Assembly (NCBI RefSeq): GCF_003459505.1
Contig: NZ_QRWD01000001.1
Coordinates: forward strand, 200,746 to 264,745
Direction of reading: 5' to 3'
DNA: 64,000 nucleotides
Origin: Collinsella sp. AF20-14LB
GTDB lineage: Bacteria; Actinomycetota; Coriobacteriia; Coriobacteriales; Coriobacteriaceae
The notes under the pieces were generated by a model, which saw only the letters and a program-made list of their open reading frames with translations, was not told the DNA's origin and ran no database searches. Within the stretch, counting starts at the first letter, position 1. The number at the start of each line of letters is the position of its first letter. The position numbers and the translations under genes were made by a program. Shown here in pieces: positions 26,501 through 36,375 of the stretch.

Positions 26501-27859
26501 ATGGCGGAATTCGGATCGAGCACGATTGATTGCGGCGTCGTAGAAGCCGTACAAACGCAAGTCTTTGACGTGGTCGTTATCGGCGGCGGCCCCTCCGGCA
26601 TGGCGGCCGCGCTGGCCGCGCATAAGGCCGGAGCGCGCGTGGCCATCGTGGAGCGCGAGCAGCACCTGGGCGGCATCCTCCGCCAGTGCATCCACCCCGG
26701 CTTTGGCCTGTCGCACTTTAAACAGGAGCTCACCGGTCCTGAGTACGCGCAGCGCTTTATCGACCAGGTGCACGCAACCGACATTGCGCTGTTCCTGAAC
26801 AGCATGGTGCTTGGGATTGATTCAGGCGAGCCTGCGGAAGACACTGCGGTCCATGCCGTCACGCTCATGAGCCCTGCCGGCATGCTGCAGCTCACCGGGC
26901 GCGCGGTCGTCCTTGCCATGGGCTGCCGCGAGCGCACCCGCAGCGAGATCAAGATTCCCGGTAGCCGTCCCGCCGGCGTATTTACGGCCGGCTTGGCGCA
27001 GCGATACATCAATATCGAAAACCTCAAACCCGGCTCGCGCGCCGTCATTTTGGGTTCGGGCGATATCGGGCTTATCATGGCACGTCGCTGCACGCTCGAG
27101 GGGATTTCGGTCGAGGGCGTGTACGAGCTCATGCCGTACGCCAACGGCCTGCGCCGCAATGTGAAGAACTGCCTGGACGACTTTGACATTCCGCTGCACC
27201 TGTCCACCACGGTCACGCGCGTGATCGGGCACGACCGCGTGGAGGCCGTCGAGGTAAGCCAGGTCGACGAGCGCCTGGCGCCCATTCCGGGGACCGAGCG
27301 CGTTGTTCCGTGTGACACACTGCTGCTTTCGGTGGGATTGATTCCCGAGAACGAGCTTTCGGTTGCCGCGGGCGTGGAGCTTGACCCACGCACGCGCGGC
27401 GCCGTAGTTGACCAGAGCCTCCAGACAGGCGTGCCGGGCATCTTTGCCTGTGGCAACGTGCTGCACGTGCACGACCTGGCCGACAACGTGACGACCGAGT
27501 CCGAGCACGCCGGTGCAGCCGCGGCGGCGTACGCGCTGGGTGGCGGGGCCGAAACGAACGCGGTCGCGGACACGAGCTGCGAGCTCACGGTCTCCCCTGC
27601 CGGCATTGCGGGCTACGCGCTGCCGGGACGCATTACGGCTGTGGCGCTCACCAAGCTCAACTTCCGCGTACGCCGGCCGGTCGATACCGCTCGAGTACGC
27701 ATCTTGGCCAACGGCGAAGAAGTGTTTGCGGGCAAAGTCCGCGCGTTTAAACCGAGCGTCATGGAAAGCTTCCCGCTGCCGGCTAAGGTGATTCAACGCG
27801 CACTCGACCTGGGTGCCAGCGAAATCGTCCTGTCCGTCGATCCCGTTGAGGAGGCATAG
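26501..27859 (+). CDS. NAD(P)/FAD-dependent oxidoreductase (pyridine nucleotide-disulphide type)
   Basis: 452 residues. FAD site VVVIGGGPSGMAAALAAHKAG (~24-44), a second Rossmann site AVILGSGDIGLIMARR (~182-197), and FACGNVLHVHDLADNV, the usual FAD-closing motif, at ~310-325. It begins one base after the stop of the GlpA-like gene. Probably passes electrons between NAD(H) and the partner dehydrogenase. No redox-active disulphide motif is seen. Its own operon partner DUF1667 follows after three bases. Confidence 0.85.
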   Translation: MAEFGSSTIDCGVVEAVQTQVFDVVVIGGGPSGMAAALAAHKAGARVAIVEREQHLGGILRQCIHPGFGLSHFKQELTGPEYAQRFIDQVHATDIALFLNSMVLGIDSGEPAEDTAVHAVTLMSPAGMLQLTGRAVVLAMGCRERTRSEIKIPGSRPAGVFTAGLAQRYINIENLKPGSRAVILGSGDIGLIMARRCTLEGISVEGVYELMPYANGLRRNVKNCLDDFDIPLHLSTTVTRVIGHDRVEAVEVSQVDERLAPIPGTERVVPCDTLLLSVGLIPENELSVAAGVELDPRTRGAVVDQSLQTGVPGIFACGNVLHVHDLADNVTTESEHAGAAAAAYALGGGAETNAVADTSCELTVSPAGIAGYALPGRITAVALTKLNFRVRRPVDTARVRILANGEEVFAGKVRAFKPSVMESFPLPAKVIQRALDLGASEIVLSVDPVEEA

Positions 27860-27862
27860 CTC

Positions 27863-28261
27863 ATGAGTACGAATGTGACCGAGACGCTGCAGTTCAACTG
27901 CACCACCTGCCCATCCGAGTGCCTCCTGACCGTAGAGGTGGAGCACGACGCCAATGGCACCGTGGTGGAAGTGCGCTCCGTAACCGGTAACAACTGCCCG
28001 CGCGGCGATACGTTCGCACATCAGGAGCTCACCTGCCCCATGCGCGTGCTCACAACGACCGTGGCCGTCTCCGGCGGCGACGAAGCCCTACTCCCCGTCC
28101 GCACGGCCGAAGCCATCCCGCTAGAACTCCACGCCCAAGCCATGAACCTCATCCGAGGCCTAGTCGTCAACGCCCCCATCCGCATGGGCGACGTCGTGCT
28201 GGAAGATCTTCTCGACACCAACATTGACCTAGTCGCCAGTATGGACATCGACCCAGCCTAA
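27863..28261 (+). CDS. DUF1667 protein
   Basis: 132 residues, with cysteines at CTTCPSEC near the N-terminus, then NNCPRG and LTCPMRVLTTTV. These fit the DUF1667 pattern of likely metal-binding cysteines. DUF1667 proteins accompany the two oxidoreductases before it and probably form the iron-sulphur subunit or an electron carrier of the complex. The spacing of three bases shows one operon. No terminator with a T-run is seen in the 128 bases that follow; they carry a short repeat with GTGCCGG at 28315 and 28341. Confidence 0.85.
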   Translation: MSTNVTETLQFNCTTCPSECLLTVEVEHDANGTVVEVRSVTGNNCPRGDTFAHQELTCPMRVLTTTVAVSGGDEALLPVRTAEAIPLELHAQAMNLIRGLVVNAPIRMGDVVLEDLLDTNIDLVASMDIDPA

Positions 28262-28389
28262 GAAGCAAATTTGGGACGGGCTCTTTTAGCTGCTTTTGCA
28301 AGGAGTGTCCCGAAGTGCCGGCATAAAAGGAACGTCCCTATGTGCCGGGCTTGGGATACCATGGTGGCAGCCTAGCGAAAGGATGTTTC

Positions 28390-29478
28390 ATGGCACATGT
28401 CGATGACCAGCGCGTGGCGCGCGTGCTCGATGCGCTCGAGGCTCAGCACCCCGGTGCGCAGCTGCTCGTGAATGACCCGTGGTCGATCTATTACCTAACC
28501 GGCTTTTATGCCGATATGTTCGAGCGTTTTTGCGGCGTGCTGCTCGCGCGCGGTGCCGAGCCGGTGATCCTAGTCAACGCCCTGCACCAGCTGCCAGAGT
28601 ATGACAATGCCCGCGTTGCCTACCACACCGATACCGACGTCGTGACCGACGCCATCACTCGCGAGGTCGATCCGACCAAACCGCTCGGCATCGACACCGT
28701 CATGCGCTCCGGCTTTTTGATGCCGCTCATGGAGCGCCACGCCGCCAGCGAGTTTTTCCTGGGTGACTTTGCCGTCACCGCCGCACGCACCTACAAAGAC
28801 GCTACCGAGCAGGAGCTTATGCGCGCGTCCTCGGCCGCCAACGACGCCGTGATGGCCGACGCCATCAAGCTCGTCCATGAAGGCGTGACGGAGCGCGAAA
28901 TTGCCGATCAGATGCTCGGTCTGTACCGCAAGCACGGCTGCGAGGGCTTTAGCTTTCCGCCCATCGTGAGCTTTGGCGCCAACGCCGGCGACCCGCATCA
29001 CGAACCCGACGACACCGTGCTCAAGCGCGGCGACGTGGTGCTGTTCGACATTGGCGGACGCCGCTGCAACTATTGCTCGGACATGACGCGCACGTTCTTT
29101 TGGGGCGAGCCGGACGAGGAAACCGCACGCATCTACGATATCGTGCGCCGCGCCAACGAGACCGCCGAGGCGCTCATCGCACCGGGCGTGCGCATGTGCG
29201 ACCTGGACCGTGCCGCGCGCGACGTGATTGAGGACGCGGGCTACGGCGAATACTTTACGCATCGCCTGGGTCACTCGATCGGCCTGCAGGACCACGAGCC
29301 GGGCGACGTCTCGCTCGTCAACGAGCAGGTCGTAGAGCCGGGCATGACGTTCTCCATCGAACCGGGCATCTACCTCCCCGACCGCACCGGCGTCCGCATC
29401 GAGGACCTGGCCCTGGTGACCGAGAACGGCGTCGAGATTCTCAACGCCTACCCCCACGACCCAGTCCGCCTAGACTAG
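28390..29478 (+). CDS. Xaa-Pro dipeptidase/aminopeptidase, M24 family
   Basis: 362 residues from ATG 28390 (GAAAGG upstream); the frame opens earlier at 28342 without a ribosome-binding site. The creatinase-like N-terminal domain covers ~1-125 and the pita-bread domain ~130-360. Metal ligands are visible as D in VVLFDIGGRR, D in YCSDMTRTFF, H in HRLGHSIGLQDHE, E in FSIEPGIYL and E in RIEDLALV. It removes proline-containing dipeptides in the cytoplasm. Monocistronic by position, between the oxidoreductase trio and folC on the other strand. Confidence 0.92.
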   Translation: MAHVDDQRVARVLDALEAQHPGAQLLVNDPWSIYYLTGFYADMFERFCGVLLARGAEPVILVNALHQLPEYDNARVAYHTDTDVVTDAITREVDPTKPLGIDTVMRSGFLMPLMERHAASEFFLGDFAVTAARTYKDATEQELMRASSAANDAVMADAIKLVHEGVTEREIADQMLGLYRKHGCEGFSFPPIVSFGANAGDPHHEPDDTVLKRGDVVLFDIGGRRCNYCSDMTRTFFWGEPDEETARIYDIVRRANETAEALIAPGVRMCDLDRAARDVIEDAGYGEYFTHRLGHSIGLQDHEPGDVSLVNEQVVEPGMTFSIEPGIYLPDRTGVRIEDLALVTENGVEILNAYPHDPVRLD

Positions 29479-29502
29479 CCCCTTCCCAATAGCCCCTCAA
29501 TA

Positions 29503-29569
29503 AGTTGCGGTGGAATAGTTCCCAGATGGGCCCACGTAGGCAAAATCCAGGAACTATTTCACCGCAACT
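29503..29569. repeat. Long palindrome, 20-bp arms
   Basis: Arms 29503-29522 and 29550-29569 match 19 of 20 as inverted copies (AGTTGCGGTG...ATAGTTCC), loop 27. No T-run follows. It looks like a dispersed intergenic palindromic unit rather than a simple terminator. Confidence 0.8.
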
Positions 29570-29605
29570 GCCAAGGGGGCAAGTCGATCAATTTGAAAGC
29601 CTAGA

Positions 29606-29777
29606 GCTGCGCCACGAAAACGGCCTATCTACTACGTTTAACCCGCATGGGTCGACCATGCGGGTCTTTTTTGAAAATCTGCAAGACTTCTACCTGCGGT
29701 TTTAATTTCACAAGTCTCGGCGTGGTCGAGGGCAGTCGATTAAACGTAGTAAATAGGCCCATTTCCTGGCGAGCAGC
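29606..29777. mobile_element. MITE-like element, copy A (172 bp)
   Basis: Terminal inverted repeats of ~36 bases (29606-29641 and 29740-29777), each ending inward in CTACGTTTAA/TTAAACGTAG. The interior has a terminator-like hairpin (29641-29665, followed by TTTTTT) and a stretch shared with copy B (CTACCTGCGGTTTTA, GTGGTCGAGGG). No coding capacity. Confidence 0.75.
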
Positions 29778-29802
29778 CCAAATTAGCTACCCACGGGTGG
29801 GG

Positions 29803-31161
29803 TTAGCGCAGCAGCCTCGCCACTTCGCCGGCTAGGGTGATTGTGCCGGCGGCTACGAAGGGCTCGCCCGCGGCATCGAAGGCGGCGAGAGTCTCGGATA
29901 CACTAGGGTACACACCTGCGAGCTTATCGGCGTCCACCAGGGCAGCGAGCTCCTCTGCCGGTAGGGCGCGATCGGAATCGGTCTGCGTTACGACTACACG
30001 CGGGAAGGCCGGAATCAGCACGTCAACGATACCCGCCACGTCCTTGTCGGCAAGCGCGGCGCACAGCAGCGTGGGGCGATTCTCCACGCACGGGTCGATC
30101 TCATCCAGTGCGCTCACAAAGTTCTCGCAGCTCTGAGGGTTATGGCAGGCATCAATCAGCTTGAGCGGATCGGTTCCCAGCACATCAAAGCGACCCGGCG
30201 TGGGGCAGCCCATAAGCGAAGCATCCAGTGCCTCGTGGTCGAGCTCGCGACCCAAATACCCCTCGCACAGCATAATCGCGCACGCGGCATTCTGCGGCTG
30301 ATAGGCCGGCTTGACCATGCTCGACGTATAAATCGCGCGCGGCGTGGTGCAGCTAAACTCAACCGTATCGCCCACATGCGCCGGCACCTTGGTCGTGGCG
30401 TGGCTCACCACGAGCGGCACGACGCCGCACTCGCGGCAACGGGCATCCATCACGCGCTGAACGCTCGCCTCGTGCGTGCCCTCGCCCAGCACAACCAAGC
30501 GCCCGGGCTTGATGACCGCGGCCTTCTCCCCCCCAATTGCCTCGAGCGTGTCGCCCAAAATGCGCGTGTGGTCGAGCCCGATGCCGGTGATGGCAACGGC
30601 GACGGGATCGGTCGCACTCGTGGCGTCCCAACGGCCGCCCATGCCAACCTCGAGCACAGCAACATCTACCGCGGCCTCGGCAAACACCACCAGTGCGGCA
30701 GCCGTCAGCAGGTCAAACGGCGTGATGGTATAGGCGCGCTCCCCCGCCGCTACACGACGAGCATTCACGCGATGCCCCGCCTCGACGGCGGCAGAAACGC
30801 CACGGGCAAAGGCCTCGTCGCTCACAACGCGCCCATCAACCTCCATGCGCTCGGGATAGCGCACAAGCTGCGGAGACGTATACAGTGCGGTCTTTAACCC
30901 CTCACCACGAAGGATGGCAGCCGAAAAACGCGTGGTCGAAGTCTTGCCATTGGTACCGGCAACCTGAATGCAATCGAAATACTCGTCCGGACGTCCCAGC
31001 TCATCGAGCATATCGACAACCGTCTCAAGCAGAGGCCCAGCATCCCCAGAAATCCGCCCCGTATCAGCAGCAAGCCCAACAGCCTCATCAAACGAAAGCA
31101 AATCAAACTCAAAAGGAACGGTATACAAGCCAGAACGCTTAGGCATTTTTAGAACCGCCAT
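29803..31161 (-). CDS. folC: Dihydrofolate / folylpolyglutamate synthase
   Basis: 452 residues of the Mur-ligase fold. P-loop QVAGTNGKTSTTRF is at ~66-79, followed by YTSPQLVRYPERM, VLEVGMGGRWDATSA and the C-terminal DACHNPQSC. It adds glutamate to folates and possibly dihydropteroate. Two ATG starts are possible (31161 and 31146); the second has GGCGG eight bases upstream. It follows valS on the same strand, 231 bases away, and that gap holds a strong structured element. The MITE-like copy A lies downstream. Confidence 0.92.
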   Translation of the reverse strand: MAVLKMPKRSGLYTVPFEFDLLSFDEAVGLAADTGRISGDAGPLLETVVDMLDELGRPDEYFDCIQVAGTNGKTSTTRFSAAILRGEGLKTALYTSPQLVRYPERMEVDGRVVSDEAFARGVSAAVEAGHRVNARRVAAGERAYTITPFDLLTAAALVVFAEAAVDVAVLEVGMGGRWDATSATDPVAVAITGIGLDHTRILGDTLEAIGGEKAAVIKPGRLVVLGEGTHEASVQRVMDARCRECGVVPLVVSHATTKVPAHVGDTVEFSCTTPRAIYTSSMVKPAYQPQNAACAIMLCEGYLGRELDHEALDASLMGCPTPGRFDVLGTDPLKLIDACHNPQSCENFVSALDEIDPCVENRPTLLCAALADKDVAGIVDVLIPAFPRVVVTQTDSDRALPAEELAALVDADKLAGVYPSVSETLAAFDAAGEPFVAAGTITLAGEVARLLR

Positions 31162-31203
31162 TCATAGAAAAATAAAACAGTATAGGTTGAGGATAGTCAG
31201 CGA

Positions 31204-31302
31204 AAACGCCTCTGATGAGCCAAGGTGCCGTGAAACAAGGGCGCATAGGGCTTATGCCCATGCGCCCGAAGTTGAACGGCAGATTGGCCATCAGAGGCGT
31301 TT
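31204..31302. ncRNA. Dumbbell-like structured element between valS and folC
   Basis: Outer stem: 14 perfect base pairs, AAACGCCTCTGATG (31204-31217) with 31289-31302. Second stem: 31219-31231 with 31276-31288 (11 of 13 paired). Apical hairpin: 31239-31267, 12 pairs with a single bulged A and loop TTAT. Nearly the whole 99 nt is paired. Strand is unknown; on minus it is followed by TTTTCG. No known RNA family is recognised. Confidence 0.65.
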
Positions 31303-31317
31303 GCAGCGTCGAGTCAG

Positions 31318-31339
31318 CCGCCGTTCGTTAGAACGGCGG
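31318..31339. other. Perfect hairpin next to the dumbbell element
   Basis: CCGCCGTTC and GAACGGCGG around GTTA; nine perfect pairs. No T-run. Confidence 0.6.
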
Positions 31340-31392
31340 AATAGGTGTCCGCAGTAGCGAGCAAAGCGTCGGGACGCGCCCCCGAGTAAACC

Positions 31393-34089
31393 TTACGAGA
31401 AGTCAGCAACCTGAGCAGTCAGCGCCGCCAGGATCTCCTTGAGCTCAGCTGCACGGTCCCTCTTCTTCTGGACCACCGCGGGCGCGGCCTTAGCCACAAA
31501 GCCCTCGTTGGCGAGCGTCTTCTCGCAGCCGGCAAGCTCCTTCTGGGCCGCGGCGATCTCCTTCTCCAGACGTGCCTTCTCGGCCGAAAGGTCAACCTTG
31601 CCCTCGAGCACCACAAAGACCTCGACGCCGCTGTCGACCACGGCAATGCTCGCGGCCGGCTTCTCAACGTCAGTGCCCATAACCAGCGAAGCCGTGTTGG
31701 CCAGCGGCTCAATCGTGGAGCGCAGGCTCTCGAGCTTCTCGATATCCTCGGCGCCGGCGCGCACGACAACGTCGAGCTCCGCCTTGGGGCTTAAGCGATA
31801 ACGCGAACGGGTGGCACGGGCGGCAGACACGACGGCACGGCACAGCTCAAACGCGCGCTCGGCGGGCTCGTCGACGTACTTGGCGTAGTCGGCGGGCTCG
31901 GGCCACTTGGCGATCATGAGCGCCTCGGCGCGGTCCACGTTGCCCTCGGCGTCCAGGTCGAGCACACTCGCCGGCATGTTGTCCCAGATCTCCTCGGTGA
32001 CAAACGGCATGAGCGGGTGCATCAGACGAATGGAGGTATCGAGCACAAAGATCAGGTTGCGTTGAGCCTGCAGACGCCCCTCGCCCTTCAGGCGGGCCTT
32101 GGTGACCTCGACGTACCAGTCGCAGACCTCGTTCCAGAAGAACTGCTGCACGCCGCGGGCCATGTCGCCAAAGGTGTAGTTCTCGATGCCCTCGGTGACC
32201 ATCTTCACGGCCTTGGCCAGGCGGCTGAACATCCAGGCGTCGGCCGGCGTCTCCACGACGGGCTCGCCGGGCGTGTAGCCCTCCATGTTCATGAGCAGGA
32301 AGCGGCTGGCGTTCCAGATCTTGGTCACAAAGCTCTTTGCCTGGTCGGTACGCGGGCTGTCGATGAGCTTCTTGGTCTTCTTGTCGATGTTCGCGTCGAA
32401 CTTAACATCCTGGTTGTTGGTACACAGCGTGAGCAGGTTGTAGCGCATGGCGTCGGCGCCGTACATGCCAATGAGGTCCATGGGGTCAACACCGTTGCCT
32501 TTGGACTTGGACATGCGGCTGCCGTCCTTGGCCAGGATCGTCGGGTAGATGACGACGTCCTTAAACGGCACCTCGTCCAGGAAGTACAGCGAGCTCATGA
32601 CCATGCGGGCGACCCACAGCGCGATGATGTCGCGTGCGGTGACGAGCGCCGTCGTGGGATGATGGCCCTCGAGCAGCTCCGGCTTTTGCGGCCAGCCCTG
32701 CGTGGCGAAGGTCCACAGCTGCGAGCTGAACCAGGTGTCCAGCACGTTCTCGTCCTGATGGACGTGATGGCCGCCGCACTTGGGGCACACGTCGGTGTCC
32801 TCGGTAAGGGCGTCCTCCCAGCCGCAGTCCTCGCAGTAGAACACGGGGATGCGGTGGCCCCACCACAGCTGGCGGCTGATGCACCAGTCCTTGAGGTTCT
32901 CCATCCAGGTGGTGTAGGTCTGCGTCCAGCGCGCGGGGTGGAAGGTGACCTTGCCGGAGTTAACGGCGTCGAGTGCCGGCCCCTTGAGCTTGTCGACGGC
33001 CACAAACCACTGCTCGGACAGCCACGGCTCCAGCGCGGAGTCGCAACGGTAGCAGTGCATGACGGAGTGGTCGAGCTCTTCGACGTGGTCGAGCAGGTCG
33101 TGCTCCTCGAACCACTTGATGACCGCCTCGCGGCACTCGTCGCGGTTCATGCCGGTGAACTCGCCATAGCCCTCGACGACCACAGCGTGCTCGTCGAAGA
33201 TGTTGATCTGCGGCAGATCGTGGGCCTGACCCATGGCGTAATCGTTGGGGTCGTGGGCCGGGGTAACCTTGACAAAGCCGGAACCGAAGTTGGCGTCGAC
33301 ATGCCAATCCTCAAAGATGGGGATCTCGCGGTCGACGATGGGGAGCTTGACGGTCTTGCCCACGAAGGCGGCCTTCTCGGGGTCCTTCGGGGAGACGGCA
33401 ACGCCCGTGTCGCCGAGCATGGTCTCGGGGCGCGTGGTGGCGACGACGATGTAGTCCTGGCCGTTGACCGGCTCGGTCAGCGGGTAGCGCAGGTGCCACA
33501 GGTGGCCCTTCTCGTCCTTATACTCAGCCTCGTCGTCCGAGATGGCGGTGGTGCAGTTGGGGCACCAGTTGACGATGCGCTTGCCGCGATAGATCAGGCC
33601 GTCATGGTACCAGTCACAGAAGACCTTACGCACAGCCTGGGCGTAATCCTCGTCCATGGTGAAGCGCTCGTTGTCGAAGTCGACGGAGCAGCCCATGCGC
33701 TTGATCTGCTCGACGATGATGCCGCCGTACTCGTGGGTCCAGTCCCAGCAGGCGTCGACAAACTTATCGCGACCGATCTCCAGGCGGCTGATGCCCTCGC
33801 TCTTGAGCTTCTTGTCGACCTTGGTCTGCGTGGCGATACCGGCGTGATCGGTGCCCAGCACCCAGCGCGTGGACTTGCCGCGCATGCGGGCCATACGGAC
33901 GATGGCGTCCTGGATGGAGTCGTCGGTAGCGTGACCCATGTGGAGCTTGCCGGTCACGTTGGGAGGCGGAATGGTGACGGTGCAGTCGCCCACGCCCTCG
34001 CGGCGCTTGTAGTAGCCGCCGTCGAGCCACTTCTGCAGGATCGCCGGCTCGTTGGTCGACGGATCGTAGTTCTTGGGCATCTCTTCCAT
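31393..34089 (-). CDS. valS: Valyl-tRNA synthetase
   Basis: 898 residues, class Ia. HIGH motif PPNVTGKLHMGHA (~41-53); the editing CP1 domain spans ~190-340; KMSKS motif DGSRMSKSKGN (~525); anticodon domain from ~640; and a C-terminal coiled-coil arm (~835-895, LSAEKARLEKEIAAAQKEL), as in bacterial ValRS. ATG 34087-34089 follows GGGAGAG. An 18-bp leader hairpin lies just upstream; the T-box signature was not found. It probably shares a transcript with folC. Confidence 0.96.
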   Translation of the reverse strand: MEEMPKNYDPSTNEPAILQKWLDGGYYKRREGVGDCTVTIPPPNVTGKLHMGHATDDSIQDAIVRMARMRGKSTRWVLGTDHAGIATQTKVDKKLKSEGISRLEIGRDKFVDACWDWTHEYGGIIVEQIKRMGCSVDFDNERFTMDEDYAQAVRKVFCDWYHDGLIYRGKRIVNWCPNCTTAISDDEAEYKDEKGHLWHLRYPLTEPVNGQDYIVVATTRPETMLGDTGVAVSPKDPEKAAFVGKTVKLPIVDREIPIFEDWHVDANFGSGFVKVTPAHDPNDYAMGQAHDLPQINIFDEHAVVVEGYGEFTGMNRDECREAVIKWFEEHDLLDHVEELDHSVMHCYRCDSALEPWLSEQWFVAVDKLKGPALDAVNSGKVTFHPARWTQTYTTWMENLKDWCISRQLWWGHRIPVFYCEDCGWEDALTEDTDVCPKCGGHHVHQDENVLDTWFSSQLWTFATQGWPQKPELLEGHHPTTALVTARDIIALWVARMVMSSLYFLDEVPFKDVVIYPTILAKDGSRMSKSKGNGVDPMDLIGMYGADAMRYNLLTLCTNNQDVKFDANIDKKTKKLIDSPRTDQAKSFVTKIWNASRFLLMNMEGYTPGEPVVETPADAWMFSRLAKAVKMVTEGIENYTFGDMARGVQQFFWNEVCDWYVEVTKARLKGEGRLQAQRNLIFVLDTSIRLMHPLMPFVTEEIWDNMPASVLDLDAEGNVDRAEALMIAKWPEPADYAKYVDEPAERAFELCRAVVSAARATRSRYRLSPKAELDVVVRAGAEDIEKLESLRSTIEPLANTASLVMGTDVEKPAASIAVVDSGVEVFVVLEGKVDLSAEKARLEKEIAAAQKELAGCEKTLANEGFVAKAAPAVVQKKRDRAAELKEILAALTAQVADFS

Positions 34090-34109
34090 ATATCTCTCCC
34101 TGTCCCGCC

Positions 34110-34149
34110 GGGGAGGAATGTAGGCCCGCCAGGGTCTGCATTCCTCCCC
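34110..34149 (-). promoter_or_regulatory. valS leader hairpin
   Basis: GGGGAGGAATG (34110-34120) pairs perfectly with CATTCCTCCCC (34139-34149); seven further pairs (two wobble) close the loop GCCA. It lies 20 bases before the valS start. No T-run follows, so it is not a classical attenuator. Confidence 0.6.
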
Positions 34150-34243
34150 TTAGGTATCGATTACTTCAGTCTGATATGACTTCGCTGAGGCTTAAACAAA
34201 CACACAGAATAACACAGGTAGTTGGGGTTATTGCGTATATATA

Positions 34244-34279
34244 AAATAGCCTCCGACCGCGGATGGTCAGAGGCTATTT
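34244..34279 (-). terminator. clpX terminator
   Basis: Minus strand: AAATAGCCTC-x-GACC pairs with GGTC-x-GAGGCTATTT (14 pairs, one mismatch), then TATATA. 22 bases after the clpX stop. Confidence 0.75.
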
Positions 34280-34300
34280 GCAAGCACGTTTTTGGCTGGT

Positions 34301-35707
34301 TTAGCCGTAGATGCGCTGGGGCTGTTCTTCGCCCTTTACGGAGGCTTCGGTTACGACGACCTTGGCTACGCCTTCCTCGCTGGGGAGGTCGAACATCGTC
34401 TGCTGAAGCACGTCCTCGCAAATGGAACGCAGGCCGCGGGCGCCGGTCTTGCGGGCGAGCGCCATACGGGCGATCTCATGAAGGGCCGCGGCCTCAAACT
34501 CAAGCTCAACGTCCTCGAGCTGGAACATCTTGCGGTACTGACGCACCACGGCGTTCTTGGGCTCGGTCAGAATCGACACCAGGTCGTCCTCGTCGAGCGC
34601 CTGCGTCTGGGTGACAACGGGCGTACGGCCCACGAACTCGGGGATCATGCCAAAGGCGTTGAGGTCCTGCGGGAGCACCTGACGCAGCAGGTCGTTCTCG
34701 TCGACCGAGGTGGGGCCGGCGATCTCGGAGTTAAAGCCCACGCCCTTGTTGCCCACGCGGTCGGCGATGATCTTGTCCAGACCCACAAAGGCACCGCCGC
34801 AGATAAACAGGATGTTAGTCGTGTCGATCTGCAGCAGCTCCTGCTGGGGATGCTTGCGGCCACCGGTAGGCGGAACGCTGGCCACCGTGCCCTCAAGAAT
34901 CTTAAGCAGCGCCTGCTGCACACCCTCGCCCGAGACATCGCGGGTAATGGAGAGGTTCTCGGCCTTGCGGGCAATCTTGTCAATCTCGTCCACGTAGATA
35001 ATGCCCACCTGAGCGCGCTCAATGTCGCCATCGGCAGCATTGATGAGCTTGAGCAGGATGTTCTCCACGTCCTCGCCAACATAACCAGCCTCGGTGAGCG
35101 CGGTGGCATCGGCGATGGCAAACGGCACCTCGAGGATGCGCGCGAGCGTCTGGGCCAACAGGGTCTTGCCGGTACCGGTGGGACCGAGCAGCAGGATGTT
35201 GGACTTGGCGAGCTCCACCTCGTCCATGTCATCGTCAAGCTGCGAGTCCAAACCGTCGTCAAAGGCCGAAAGCGCAGCACCGCCCTCGATGACGCGGCGG
35301 TAATGGTTGTACACGGCAACCGACATGGCGCGCTTGGCGTCCTCTTGGCCCATGACATAAGCCGAAAGCTCGTCATAGATCTCGTGCGGCGTCGGCACGT
35401 GCGTGATGACCTGGCGGTCGTCCTCGAGCTCAAAGCCCTCGGCCTCGGGGTCCACGGCGGGCTGACCGGCAGCCTGGCCGTGATCGTTGAGGAAGCCCGG
35501 CAGCTTGCCGTTGCGGGCAGCGTCCATAAAGTCCGAAGCCAGCGACTCCTCCAAGATCTCAGAGCAAGCGGCGACGCACTCGTCACAGATAAAGATGTTG
35601 GTCGGACCCTTTACGAGGCGACGGACCTGCCCCTGCTCTTTTCCGCAGAAGGAGCAGCGGATGGGGTTGCCATTCTCGTCAAAGTTGTCCTGCATGTTTC
35701 CTGCCAT
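34301..35707 (-). CDS. clpX: ATP-dependent Clp protease ATP-binding subunit ClpX
   Basis: 468 residues. N-terminal C4 zinc domain CSFCGK...ICDEC (~18-43), Walker [13 protein letters not shown] (~155), Walker [13 protein letters not shown], ClpP-docking loop region in the FVGRTPVVT stretch, and a C-terminal AAA+ lid. It unfolds substrates for ClpP. Starts at ATG 35705-35707, two bases after the clpP stop, so they form one operon in the usual order tig-clpP-clpX. The ~100-residue acidic linker between the zinc domain and Walker A (ADGFELEDD type) is longer than in E. coli. Confidence 0.96.
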   Translation of the reverse strand: MAGNMQDNFDENGNPIRCSFCGKEQGQVRRLVKGPTNIFICDECVAACSEILEESLASDFMDAARNGKLPGFLNDHGQAAGQPAVDPEAEGFELEDDRQVITHVPTPHEIYDELSAYVMGQEDAKRAMSVAVYNHYRRVIEGGAALSAFDDGLDSQLDDDMDEVELAKSNILLLGPTGTGKTLLAQTLARILEVPFAIADATALTEAGYVGEDVENILLKLINAADGDIERAQVGIIYVDEIDKIARKAENLSITRDVSGEGVQQALLKILEGTVASVPPTGGRKHPQQELLQIDTTNILFICGGAFVGLDKIIADRVGNKGVGFNSEIAGPTSVDENDLLRQVLPQDLNAFGMIPEFVGRTPVVTQTQALDEDDLVSILTEPKNAVVRQYRKMFQLEDVELEFEAAALHEIARMALARKTGARGLRSICEDVLQQTMFDLPSEEGVAKVVVTEASVKGEEQPQRIYG

Positions 35708-35708
35708 C

Positions 35709-36329
35709 CTAGGCGTCCTTCGCGGCGAGATCGCGCGAGGTGACGATACGGTCGATCAGGCCGTAGTCGAGGGCCTCGGCAGCGGTCAGGTAGTTGTCGC
35801 GCTCGGTATCGGCCTGGACCTTCTCGATGGGCTGGCCCGAGGCATCGGACAGGATCTGATTGAGCTCGCGGCGGGTCTTCTTGATCTCCTCGGCAACGAT
35901 CTCGATCTCGGTCTGCTGGCCCTGGGCACCGCCGCTGGGCTGGTGAATCATGACCTTGGAGTGCGGCAGGCAGAAGCGCTTACCCTTGGCGCCAGCCGAA
36001 AGCAGCACGGCGGCCATGGACGCAGCCATACCGACGCAGATGGTGGAGACCTGCGGCTTGATAAAGTTCATGGTGTCAAGAATCGCCAGGCCGGAGTAAA
36101 CCTCGCCGCCGGGCGAATTGATGTAGAGCGAGATATCCTTCTCGGCATCCTGGCTCTCAAGATGCAGCAGCTGGGCAACGACCAGGTTGGCGCTGACGGA
36201 GTTGATCTCCTCGCCCAAGAAGATGATGCGGTCGTTGAGCAGGCGCGAATAGATATCGTAGCTGCGCTCGCCGCGCGGCGTCTGCTCGATAACGTATGGC
36301 ACGAGGGCGGAATCGAACTTAGCGATCAT
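35709..36329 (-). CDS. clpP: ATP-dependent Clp protease proteolytic subunit ClpP
   Basis: 206 residues from ATG 36327-36329, preceded by GGAG at seven bases; upstream in-frame starts lack this. The serine protease triad is visible: Ser in [14 protein letters not shown], His in [13 protein letters not shown] and Asp in [14 protein letters not shown]. Standard length; assembles as two heptamer rings with ClpX. A hairpin with 11-bp perfect arms lies between it and tig. Confidence 0.96.
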   Translation of the reverse strand: MIAKFDSALVPYVIEQTPRGERSYDIYSRLLNDRIIFLGEEINSVSANLVVAQLLHLESQDAEKDISLYINSPGGEVYSGLAILDTMNFIKPQVSTICVGMAASMAAVLLSAGAKGKRFCLPHSKVMIHQPSGGAQGQQTEIEIVAEEIKKTRRELNQILSDASGQPIEKVQADTERDNYLTAAEALDYGLIDRIVTSRDLAAKDA

Positions 36330-36375
36330 ACGTATCTCCATTTCTCTCTTGCGGACCAAATTGGTTCTAGATAAA

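Noticed and set aside
28262..28389. CRISPR-like or regulatory repeat with GTGCCGG units
   Set aside because: Only two imperfect short units; too little to call.
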